From assembly GCA_946413655.1 (NCBI GenBank), contig CAMKLO010000036.1, positions 1-33,179 of the forward strand: 33,179 nucleotides of DNA, read 5' to 3'. Shown here one piece after another: positions 13,070 through 21,083 of this stretch. Origin of the DNA: an uncultured Fibrobacter sp. GTDB taxonomy: Bacteria; Fibrobacterota; Fibrobacteria; Fibrobacterales; Fibrobacteraceae. Under the pieces are notes generated by a model that was not told the origin of the DNA, ran no database searches, and saw only the letters and a list, made by a program, of their open reading frames with translations. How positions within the stretch are numbered: the first letter of the stretch is position 1; each line of letters opens with the position of its first letter. The position numbers and the translations under genes were made by a program.

Positions 13070-14659
13070 ATGAGTAACTACTACAATATGCCGAAACTCC
13101 CGACCGAAGCAAGCCCGAAGGTGGAAATCTTCGTGGATGACAAGGCCGTGATGGTTCCTGGCGATACCAACCTCCTCGAAGCCTTGAAGGCTGTCGGGAT
13201 TGAAACTCCTCACGTATGTTATCATCCGTATTTGCCGGTGTCGGGTAACTGCCGTCAGTGCCTGGTAGAGCAGGAAGGCCCGCGCGGTCGCATGCTCGTG
13301 ATTTCGTGCTATACTCCTGTGACTCCGGGGATGAAGATTTATACGCCGGCATCTAGCGCCCGCGTGAAAAACGCCCGCAAGGCCACACAGGAATTCATGC
13401 TGGTGAACCACCCGCTCGATTGCCCGATTTGCGACAAGGCCGGTGAATGCACCTTGCAGGAAAACTTCATGGAAGCGGGCCAGAACGAATCCCGCATGCG
13501 CCCCGAATACGGCAAGAACTACCACGGCAATCCGGAACATCAGTTCATTGATGCGAAGGGTCAGCTCCGTGGCGGTAAGCATGTGGACATCGGTCCGCGC
13601 ATTTTGCTCGACGAAGAACGTTGCGTGCAGTGCGACCGTTGCGTACGCTTTATGCGTAGCATCGCGAAGGACGAACAGCTCCAGCTTGCTGGCCGTGCCG
13701 ACCACACTTACATTACGACTTTCCCGGGCGAAAAGCTCGATCACGAATACGACCTCTGTGTCACGGACGTATGCCCGACGGGCGCCATGACGGCAAAGTA
13801 CTTCCGCTTCCAGAAGCGCGTTTGGCTCCTTGCCCATACGCCGACGATTTCGATGGACGACTCTCTCGGTGCTAACATTTGGCTCGATCACGCCGATGGC
13901 CGCATCTACCGCGTGATGCCGCGTTGCAACCCGGAAGTGAACCGCAGCTGGCTTTCGAATACGAGCCGTCTCGCTTTCCAGCAGTTTGACAAGAACCGCT
14001 TGCCATCAATTGATGTTTCCGCTATCCAGATTAGCGGTGGCAAGGTCGCTCTCGTTGCCGGTGGCGCTTGCACGAACGAAGACCTCGCTGCTCTCAAGAT
14101 GCTCAAGGAAACTCTTGGTGACCGCGCTGAACTCTTCGGCGGCTCCCTCCTGAAGGTGGGTGCTCCGGACGGTATCGCAAAGAGCGGTGACCCGGTGGCA
14201 AACCGCGAAGGCTTGAAGCTCATGGGCTTTGCTGATGTTGCCGAACTCCTCAAGCGCGCAGGCGAATTCAGCAACCTCATCACGGTGAACGCTGACCTCT
14301 ACGGTGAAGACGCTGCTGCAGCCAAGGCTCTCGACAAGATTTCGAACCGCATCGCCCTTTCCGCTTTCGATGACGCTACCGCCAAGAAGGCGAAGGTCGC
14401 ATTCGGTATCCGCCACTGGAGCGAAGTCCAGGGCACGATGGTCAACAGCCTCAACATCTTGCAGAAACTCTCTGCCGCTCCGACTTGCCCGGACGAAAAA
14501 CTTGCTCCGGCTTACGAAGTGATTTCCGCACTCGCCGGAAACAAGTTCGGTTCTGCTTGCGAAGCTTTCAAGAAGGCTCGTGAATACGTGCCGGCTTTCG
14601 CCGACATTACCTATGATGCCATCAAGAGCACAGGAAAGCTCCTGGGAGGTAACGCATAA
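13070..14659 (+). CDS. nuoG: Complex I subunit NuoG (75 kDa), short form
   Basis: A 529-residue subunit carrying three clusters. N1b: Cys50, 61, 64, 80. N5: His114, Cys118, 121, 127 (HPLDCPICDKAGEC). N4: Cys185, 188, 191, 235. The ATG at 13070 lies four bases after nuoF; an open frame further upstream to 12944 lies inside nuoF and is not conserved. After residue 245 the molybdopterin-oxidoreductase-like part has no Cys in the place of cluster N7 (HTPTISMDDSLGANIWLDHA) and is much shorter than in E. coli NuoG (about 900 residues), so the protein resembles short bacterial forms. The C-terminal 220 residues are weakly conserved. Confidence 0.94.
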   Translation: MSNYYNMPKLPTEASPKVEIFVDDKAVMVPGDTNLLEALKAVGIETPHVCYHPYLPVSGNCRQCLVEQEGPRGRMLVISCYTPVTPGMKIYTPASSARVKNARKATQEFMLVNHPLDCPICDKAGECTLQENFMEAGQNESRMRPEYGKNYHGNPEHQFIDAKGQLRGGKHVDIGPRILLDEERCVQCDRCVRFMRSIAKDEQLQLAGRADHTYITTFPGEKLDHEYDLCVTDVCPTGAMTAKYFRFQKRVWLLAHTPTISMDDSLGANIWLDHADGRIYRVMPRCNPEVNRSWLSNTSRLAFQQFDKNRLPSIDVSAIQISGGKVALVAGGACTNEDLAALKMLKETLGDRAELFGGSLLKVGAPDGIAKSGDPVANREGLKLMGFADVAELLKRAGEFSNLITVNADLYGEDAAAAKALDKISNRIALSAFDDATAKKAKVAFGIRHWSEVQGTMVNSLNILQKLSAAPTCPDEKLAPAYEVISALAGNKFGSACEAFKKAREYVPAFADITYDAIKSTGKLLGGNA

Positions 14660-16014
14660 TGGATATTATTGAATCCAAAACCTGGATTGAATGGGCAATT
14701 ACGATTGCAAAATTCGCTTTCTGCTTCGTACCTGTCCTTTACATCCTCCTTTTGATCCCGATGGAACGTCGTGGCGCTGGCTTCATGCAAGACCGTCAGG
14801 GCCCGAACCGCTCCTACATCAAGATTCCGTACTTCGGAAAGATTCGTTTGCTCGGCTACGTGCAGAACATGTGCGACGGTACGAAGCTCTTCTTCAAGGA
14901 AATGTTTGCTCCGGCTGGCGTGAACAAGTTCCTTTACTATGTGGCTCCGGCAATTCCGTTCGCCATCGTGTTCCTTAGCCCGTGCGTCATTCCGTGGTTT
15001 GGCCCGATGATTTTTGACTGGGGTGGCGAAACGGTGCGCATTGCAGGTTCCATCATCGATTCCGATGTGGGCGTGCTCTTGCTTTTCGGTTTCTCCTCGA
15101 TCTCGGCTTACGGTGCCATGCTCGCGGGTTGGGCTTCCAAGTCCAAGTACAGTTTCTTGGGCGCTCTCCGTACGAGCTCCATGACGATCAGTTACGAAGT
15201 CTGCCTCGGCCTCTCGCTGATGGGCATTTTGCTCCTCGCCGGTTCCTTCAACCTCACGGACATTGTGCAGTGGCAGGAAAATCACGTGTGGGGCATCGTC
15301 GCCCAGCCGGTGGCTTTCTTCTGCTTCCTCATCGCAAGCATTGCTGAAACGGGCCGTGCTCCGTTCGACGTCGCCGAAGGTGAACCTGAACTTGTCGCCG
15401 GTTACCACACCGAATATGGCGCTATGCAGTTCGGTCTCTTCTACATGGGCGAATACTCCCACATCTGCATCAACAGCTTCCTCATTGCAACGCTGTTCCT
15501 CGGCGGTTATGCAGTTCCGTTCGTCTCTACCGCGACGATGCAGGAACACATGGGTGGCTCTCTTGCTATTCTCTGTGGTGTGCTTGCGTTCATCGCTCTC
15601 GCTTTCCTCCACATGATTTATCGTTATTCCCGCAAGCTCAAGGCGACAAACCTTACGCACCGCTTTGAAGTTCTCCAGGAATACAAACTCTATAAGATTG
15701 TGGCTTGGGTGGCGACGGCTGCGTTTATCGCTCTCGGCATCTGCGCCTGGTTCTTCTACAATCCTGAAAACTTCGTGGTGGATGGCCTCGCTGTCGGTAG
15801 CTTTGCGACGGCAGTCGGTACGGCACTCATCCACTTGCTCGTGCTCGTTGCAAAGAGCCTCATCTTCTGCTGGGTCTGGATTTGGGTCCGCTGGACGCTC
15901 CCGCGCTTCCGCTATGACCATGTGATGCACCTTGGCTGGAAGATTATCTTGAATATCGCCCTCATCAACCTCGTGGTGACTGCGGTCATCGCAAAACTCT
16001 TAGGGGGTAACTAA
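14659..16014 (+). CDS. nuoH: Complex I subunit NuoH with an internal insertion
   Basis: A 451-residue inner-membrane subunit at the junction of the two arms, forming the quinone entry channel and the start of the proton path. Family motifs are ERRGAGFMQDRQGPNR (36-51), AETGRAPFDVAEGEPELVAG (229-248), YGAMQFGLFYMGEY (253-266) and WVRWTLPRFRYDHVMHLGWK near the end. Most bacterial NuoH have about 325-350 residues. Here the stretch between GEY and WVRWTLPR is about 145 residues instead of about 50, with two additional hydrophobic segments (about 302-321 and 347-367) linked by a basic loop. Start and nuoG stop share one base (TAATG), with GGGAGGT upstream. Confidence 0.94.
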   Translation: MDIIESKTWIEWAITIAKFAFCFVPVLYILLLIPMERRGAGFMQDRQGPNRSYIKIPYFGKIRLLGYVQNMCDGTKLFFKEMFAPAGVNKFLYYVAPAIPFAIVFLSPCVIPWFGPMIFDWGGETVRIAGSIIDSDVGVLLLFGFSSISAYGAMLAGWASKSKYSFLGALRTSSMTISYEVCLGLSLMGILLLAGSFNLTDIVQWQENHVWGIVAQPVAFFCFLIASIAETGRAPFDVAEGEPELVAGYHTEYGAMQFGLFYMGEYSHICINSFLIATLFLGGYAVPFVSTATMQEHMGGSLAILCGVLAFIALAFLHMIYRYSRKLKATNLTHRFEVLQEYKLYKIVAWVATAAFIALGICAWFFYNPENFVVDGLAVGSFATAVGTALIHLLVLVAKSLIFCWVWIWVRWTLPRFRYDHVMHLGWKIILNIALINLVVTAVIAKLLGGN

Positions 16015-16580
16015 TGCGCGTTATTAAGCAAAAACCGATGACCGTTATCGAACGCCTTTATATTTTCGAGGCGATTCGCGGTCTATGGACGACTCTGAAG
16101 CATGCGGCTCGCGGCTTGTTCCGTTACGAAACGCTTCCGACGATTTCTTACCCGGAAGGTCAGCCCGAAGTCCGTAATACGTATCGTGCCAAGCATCGTT
16201 TGATGCTCCGCCCGGATGGAACTCCTCGTTGCGTTGCCTGCGGCATGTGCGCTGCGGCTTGCCCTGCCCACTGCATCTTCATCGAAGCAACGCAGAGCGA
16301 TGACCCGCGTATCGAAAAGCGCGTGATGCGCTTTGACATCGATCACTTGACTTGCGTGTTCTGCGGCCTTTGCGCCGAAGCTTGCCCGGTCGATGCCCTC
16401 CGCATGGATACGAAGCAAATCATTTTCGAACACCGTTCCCGCGAAGATTTCGTGGCTCACCTTTATGATCTCACCAACTGGGATCCGAAGGATTACCCGG
16501 ATGACGAACAGAGCCAGATGGCTCCGGGCGGTACAAAGAATGCCGAGGCCCGCAAGGTCTGGGGCATGGAGGTAAAATAA
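16014..16580 (+). CDS. nuoI: Complex I subunit NuoI (23 kDa, TYKY)
   Basis: A 188-residue peripheral subunit that holds clusters N6a and N6b, relaying electrons from NuoG to NuoB. The two ferredoxin motifs are Cys73, 76, 79, 83 (CVACGMCAAACP) and Cys114, 117, 120, 124 (CVFCGLCAEACP). The N-terminal amphipathic part (about 12-38, YIFEAIRGLWTTLKHAARGLF) is the usual membrane-contacting helix. It shares one base with nuoH and one with nuoJ. Confidence 0.95.
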   Translation: MRVIKQKPMTVIERLYIFEAIRGLWTTLKHAARGLFRYETLPTISYPEGQPEVRNTYRAKHRLMLRPDGTPRCVACGMCAAACPAHCIFIEATQSDDPRIEKRVMRFDIDHLTCVFCGLCAEACPVDALRMDTKQIIFEHRSREDFVAHLYDLTNWDPKDYPDDEQSQMAPGGTKNAEARKVWGMEVK

Positions 16581-17122
16581 TGCTCGCATTGATTTATTTC
16601 ATTGTCCTCGCAATTATCGCAGTCGGCAGTGCCGTATGCGTGCTCCTCTCTAGGCATCCGCTCTATGGTGCCCTTTCGTTGGTGACTTCCATGGTGTCGC
16701 TTGCTGGTATCTACGGTCTTTTGGGAAGCCCGTTCCTCGGCGTAGTGCAGATTATGGTCTATGCCGGTGCCATCATGATGCTCCTCACGTTTGTCATCAT
16801 GGTGCTGAACGGTGCTCGCGATTCCAAGACGCCGATGTTCGACAAGGTCTCGCTCTTTGTGATTCCGGCCGTCATCGTGCTTGCCGGTCTCGTGGGATTT
16901 GCCTTTGTCCGCTCTTCGTTCGATTTCGATGTTGCAACGATTCGCGGGTCTGTGGCAATCACTTCCAAGACTCTCTTTGATGTAGCTCAGACGGGCCCGG
17001 GTTACTTCGTTCTGTTCGAAGTTCTCGGTGTTCTTCTGCTTTCTGCCATGGGAGCCGCAGTGCTTCTCGCCAAGAAGCGCCTTGGTTCCGTGGAATCCGA
17101 AAAAACGGAGGATAATCACTAA
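16580..17122 (+). CDS. nuoJ: Complex I subunit NuoJ
   Basis: A 180-residue membrane subunit with five predicted helices. The conserved third helix reads VVQIMVYAGAIMMLLTFVIM, including the bulge region that takes part in the central proton axis, and a last helix is in VLFEVLGVLLLSAMGAAVLLA. It starts one base inside the nuoI stop (TAATG) with GGAGG upstream and shares one base with nuoK. Confidence 0.93.
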   Translation: MLALIYFIVLAIIAVGSAVCVLLSRHPLYGALSLVTSMVSLAGIYGLLGSPFLGVVQIMVYAGAIMMLLTFVIMVLNGARDSKTPMFDKVSLFVIPAVIVLAGLVGFAFVRSSFDFDVATIRGSVAITSKTLFDVAQTGPGYFVLFEVLGVLLLSAMGAAVLLAKKRLGSVESEKTEDNH

Positions 17123-17436
17123 TGGAACTCCAAGCTATATACGTTCAGATTTTGGCCCTGGTCATTTTTGCCATCGGCCTTATCGTCGCGGTTTCCCGCC
17201 GCAATGTGTTCTTTGTGCTGATGGGCGTTGAACTTGCCCTGAATGCCGTGAACCTCTCGTTCGTGGGCTTTTCAAAGACTCTGCCTGCGGATGCAAGCAT
17301 TGTGGGTCAGGTCGTGCCGCTGTTCTCCATCGCAGTCGCCGCTGCTGAAGCTTGCGTCGGCCTTGCCATGGTCATCCTCATTTTCCGTAACCGTGAAAGC
17401 GTTGACGCCGACACGTATTCTAACATGAAGGGGTAG
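17122..17436 (+). CDS. nuoK: Complex I subunit NuoK
   Basis: A 104-residue membrane subunit of normal length with three helices. The two conserved buried glutamates are in MGVELALNAVNL and AAAEACVGLAMVI. It works between NuoJ and NuoN in proton translocation. Start overlaps the nuoJ stop by one base. Confidence 0.94.
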   Translation: MELQAIYVQILALVIFAIGLIVAVSRRNVFFVLMGVELALNAVNLSFVGFSKTLPADASIVGQVVPLFSIAVAAAEACVGLAMVILIFRNRESVDADTYSNMKG

Positions 17437-17442
17437 TAAGCA

Positions 17443-19437
17443 ATGATTTCTCTTGGACTCATACCTCTCTTCCCGCTGTTGGGATGCATTATCCTCGGTG
17501 CGATTGCCATCATTTCTTCGGGCAGCAAGAAGGGCCCTGCAGAAGGTTTCGTCGGAACCCTCGCCGTCCTCTTCCCGGCGCTCTCCTTTGCTGGTGTCGC
17601 GCTCCTCGCGTTCAACATGCCGGATGCCGGCATCCGCGAAACGGTCTGCAACTGGATTGACATCCCGATGTTCCGCGTGGATATCGGATTCCTGTTCGAT
17701 GGACTTTCCCGCATCATGCTCCTGTTCGTGACGGGTATCGGTACGCTCATCACGCTCTACTCGATTGGCTACATGCATGGCGACCGCGGTTTTGCCCGTT
17801 ACTTCGCCTACATCAACCTCTTCTTGTTCAGCATGATTGTGCTCGTCCTCTCGGACAACTTGCTCCTCACGTTCCTCGGTTGGGAAGGCGTGGGCCTCTG
17901 CTCCTACCTCCTCATCGGTTTCTGGAACAAGGACCTCAAAAATTGTCAGGCTGCAAACAAGGCCTTCATCGTGAACCGCGTGGGCGATATCGGGTTCTTG
18001 CTCGGTATGCTCTGCCTCGTGACGATTGGCGGTTCTGCTCTCCTCAATTACGATGCTCTCGTGAACTTCATCCAGATGATTATCAACGGAAACCATTTGG
18101 AAGTCGTTGTTCCGGTTCTCTCTGTGGCTGGCGTGCTGTTCTTTATCGGCTGCACGGGTAAGTCCGCTCAGATTCCGCTCCTCACGTGGCTCCCGGATGC
18201 TATGGCGGGTCCGACTCCGGTTTCTGCCTTGATCCATGCCGCGACGATGGTGACATCTGGTGTCTATTTGCTCGCTCGTCTCGGTAGCATGTTTGCAATT
18301 CTCCCGGTGGTGCTCGACATTATCGTGGTAATCGGTATGCTCACCGCTTTCTGGGCGGCTGTCGCAGGCCTCTTCCAGAACGACATCAAGAAGGTGCTTG
18401 CCTACTCGACCATCAGCCAGCTCGGTTATATGTTCATGGCATCGGGTGTTTGCGCCTTTGACGCTTCTATCTTCCACGTGTTCACGCACGCCTTCTTCAA
18501 GGCGGCTCTCTTCCTTGGCGCTGGTGCCGTGATTCACGCTCTCGCCGGCGAACAGGACATGCGCAAAATGGGTGGCCTCCTCAGAAAAACTCCGGTGACC
18601 GCCTGCGTGATGATTTTCGCGTTCCTCGCCATTGTCGGTTTCCCGGGCTTTGCCGGTTTCTGGTCCAAGGACTTGATTCTCGAACGCTTGTTCATGAACT
18701 GCACGATGTACATTCCGGGCTTCACCATCTTCGGTACTGAAGTCCCGTCTATCCCGCTGAACGGTGTCGTCTATGCGGTGGGCCTTGCTACGGCTGTGAT
18801 TACCGCAGTTTATATGGGTCGCCTCATTATCCTTACGTTCTTCGGTAGTTACCGCGGTTCCAAGGAAAGCGAAGAACACATTCACGAAGCTCCGGCTGTC
18901 ATGCTCATCCCGATGGTGATTCTCGCTTTCGGTGCTGTGTTTGCCGGTTACCTCTGGGCCGATTCCATCGGAATCAAGTTCTTTGCTGAAACGCTCGCTC
19001 CGGTGGTGGGTGCCGCTCAGGCTTACAATGTCCCTGCGGTTACGGCTCACTTGAACCCGATGATTTTCGCAGGTCTCGGAACGATTGCCGCGCTTCTCGG
19101 TATGTACATCGCTTACAAGATTTACGCTAACGCCCGTATCCCGGCGGCCAAGGGGAGCTCCGCTCCTGAAGGCGGCAAGGCCACGTGGACGTTCCTGTTC
19201 GATTCTCTCCACAAGTACGTGGGAATCATTCCGGTCAACGTGCTCGCATGGATTTGCGATGTGGTTGTCGATAAGATTCTCGGTGCTGCCCAGTGGACGA
19301 TTGGTGCAATCGCTACGATTCTCGGCGATGGTGCCGCGACCTTCCAAGTGCGTAAGGTTCGACTCCAGATTGCTCTTAGCATCTTGGGCCTGATTGCGCT
19401 TGTGGCCATTGTTCTTTTGACTGGAGGTACTTTCTAA
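17443..19437 (+). CDS. nuoL: Complex I subunit NuoL (antiporter-like, with lateral helix)
   Basis: A 664-residue membrane subunit at the far end of the proton-pumping arm. The antiporter core is clear: WEGVGLCSYLLIGFW with the functional Glu region, TGKSAQIPLLTWLPDAMAGP with the conserved Lys, PVSALIHAATMVTSGVYLLAR, and HAFFKAALFLGAGAVIHA. The C-terminal 130 residues contain further hydrophobic segments expected for the lateral helix and its anchor. Length is slightly above the E. coli form (613). It lies six bases after nuoK and shares one base with nuoM. Confidence 0.95.
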   Translation: MISLGLIPLFPLLGCIILGAIAIISSGSKKGPAEGFVGTLAVLFPALSFAGVALLAFNMPDAGIRETVCNWIDIPMFRVDIGFLFDGLSRIMLLFVTGIGTLITLYSIGYMHGDRGFARYFAYINLFLFSMIVLVLSDNLLLTFLGWEGVGLCSYLLIGFWNKDLKNCQAANKAFIVNRVGDIGFLLGMLCLVTIGGSALLNYDALVNFIQMIINGNHLEVVVPVLSVAGVLFFIGCTGKSAQIPLLTWLPDAMAGPTPVSALIHAATMVTSGVYLLARLGSMFAILPVVLDIIVVIGMLTAFWAAVAGLFQNDIKKVLAYSTISQLGYMFMASGVCAFDASIFHVFTHAFFKAALFLGAGAVIHALAGEQDMRKMGGLLRKTPVTACVMIFAFLAIVGFPGFAGFWSKDLILERLFMNCTMYIPGFTIFGTEVPSIPLNGVVYAVGLATAVITAVYMGRLIILTFFGSYRGSKESEEHIHEAPAVMLIPMVILAFGAVFAGYLWADSIGIKFFAETLAPVVGAAQAYNVPAVTAHLNPMIFAGLGTIAALLGMYIAYKIYANARIPAAKGSSAPEGGKATWTFLFDSLHKYVGIIPVNVLAWICDVVVDKILGAAQWTIGAIATILGDGAATFQVRKVRLQIALSILGLIALVAIVLLTGGTF

Positions 19438-21083
19438 TGCTATTACATCTCCTTGTCCTCGCCCCGTTCGTTGCCGCCATCCTCATGGTGATGACGTCTA
19501 AGGATGATCCGAAGTCTTCTTCCCGCTTGGCCATTTTGATGGGCATTATCTTTGCGGCCATGTCCGTCGCTCTTATTGCTGGCGGAAACGTTGCAACGGA
19601 TGCCATCGAATGGTTCCACATCCCCGGATGCAAGGGACCGGTTTACTATTACTTGTATAGCCATGGACTTGCCGCTTGGATGGTGTTCCTTTCTTGCGGT
19701 CTTTCCCTTGTGGCTTTGATTTCGGCTCGTGGAATTACAACCAGGAGCTATCGCAATTTCGCCATTGGCATTTTCTCGTTGATGGGCGCCATGAACGGCA
19801 CCTTCCTCGCAGCCGATGCCGTGCTGTTCTTCTTCTTCTTCGAAGCCATGGTGATTCCGGCTGCAATCCTGATTGCCGGTTTCGGTGGCAAGGACAGGAT
19901 GAAGGCCGCGATGACGTTTGCGATTTATACGCTGGTCGGTTCTGCTCCGATGATGGTCGCGTTGTGGTATTTGCTCACGATTGCGGACAACTCGATGCTC
20001 ATATCGCTGGCGATAGCTCTCCAGAGCCTCCCGGAAGGCACGCAGACAACGCTTTTCGTTTGCTTCTTGCTCGCTTTCCTCGTGAAGACCCCGATTTTCC
20101 CGTTCCACGGCTGGCAGGCGATTACTTACGCCGAAGCCCCGGCTCCGCTTTCTGCAATCCTCACGGGTGCAATGAGCAAGGCGGGCGTGTTTGGCTTTAT
20201 CGTCTGGGTGCTCCCGATTTTCCCGCTTTCGATGAGCGCGATTTCTTGCATGATGTGGCTTGGCCTCTTTACGGCGGTCTATGGCGCTCTCATGGCTCTC
20301 CGCGCAACGGACGGCAAGAAACTCCTTGCGTTTAGCTCCATGGGCCATTTGGGTCTCGCCGTGGCTGCCGTGTTTAGCGGTTCCGAGGCGATGTTCCCGG
20401 CAGTGCTCGTGTTGCTCGTGGCTCACGGTATTTCTGCCGGTGCACTGTTCATTTTGATGGGCATTGCCGAACGCATGACGGGGACTCGCGAACTCGACCA
20501 ACTTGGCGGTCTTTCTTCCAAGAATCCGGTGTTCAGTACGTTGTTCGGTTTCGCTGGCGTCATGGCGCTTGCGGTTCCTGGTACGGCTGGGTTCGTCGGT
20601 GAATTCTCCGTGCTCCTCTCCTTGTGGGATATGGGTCCGCTTCCGGCTCTCGTGGCTGGCTTTACCTTGATTCTTTCCGCAGCTTACATGTTGCGCTTTA
20701 TCCAGAAGGTCATCTTCGGCAAACAAGCTCGTGAATATGAGGAAGGCCGTCGCACGTCTCCGCTCGAAGGCGTTTCGATTGGCGTTATGCTTGCGCTCCT
20801 CCTCGTGTTCGGTTTCCATCCGGCTTTCGTGACGGATTCTTTGAACCAGGGTGAAGAGATTGAAGATGCCGCTGCCGCTCAAGTGCTGAGCGAAGCCGCT
20901 ATCAATCAAGGCAACGCTCCGATGACCGAAGATGAAATCCACCAGTTGGATTCGACTCTTGCCGCGGCCGGTTTTAGGGATGATGAACGCGCTTCCATCA
21001 TCGCCCAGATGAAGGCTGAAAATAGTACCGGTGCGGATGAAGTGAATGAAAATACTGTGAAGGGGGCTTCCGATGATGAATAA
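19437..21083 (+). CDS. nuoM: Complex I subunit NuoM (antiporter-like), acidic C-terminal tail
   Basis: A 548-residue membrane subunit. The core motifs are FFFFEAMVIPAAILI with the conserved Glu, VKTPIFPFHGWQAITYAEAP with the conserved Lys, and SAILTGAMSKAGVFGF. The last membrane helix ends near residue 465. About 80 further residues follow, acidic and soluble (GEEIEDAAAAQVLSEAAI to KGASDDE), absent from typical NuoM (about 500 residues). The 3' end overlaps nuoN by 11 bases and carries its ribosome binding site, so the tail sequence is partly fixed by that overlap. Confidence 0.94.
   Translation: MLLHLLVLAPFVAAILMVMTSKDDPKSSSRLAILMGIIFAAMSVALIAGGNVATDAIEWFHIPGCKGPVYYYLYSHGLAAWMVFLSCGLSLVALISARGITTRSYRNFAIGIFSLMGAMNGTFLAADAVLFFFFFEAMVIPAAILIAGFGGKDRMKAAMTFAIYTLVGSAPMMVALWYLLTIADNSMLISLAIALQSLPEGTQTTLFVCFLLAFLVKTPIFPFHGWQAITYAEAPAPLSAILTGAMSKAGVFGFIVWVLPIFPLSMSAISCMMWLGLFTAVYGALMALRATDGKKLLAFSSMGHLGLAVAAVFSGSEAMFPAVLVLLVAHGISAGALFILMGIAERMTGTRELDQLGGLSSKNPVFSTLFGFAGVMALAVPGTAGFVGEFSVLLSLWDMGPLPALVAGFTLILSAAYMLRFIQKVIFGKQAREYEEGRRTSPLEGVSIGVMLALLLVFGFHPAFVTDSLNQGEEIEDAAAAQVLSEAAINQGNAPMTEDEIHQLDSTLAAAGFRDDERASIIAQMKAENSTGADEVNENTVKGASDDE

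Noticed and set aside
17272..19347. 691-residue open frame on the minus strand opposite nuoL
   Set aside because: It is a shadow of nuoL: its composition (His, Glu, Arg-rich with no hydrophobic core) mirrors the membrane protein codons, and nuoL is certain.
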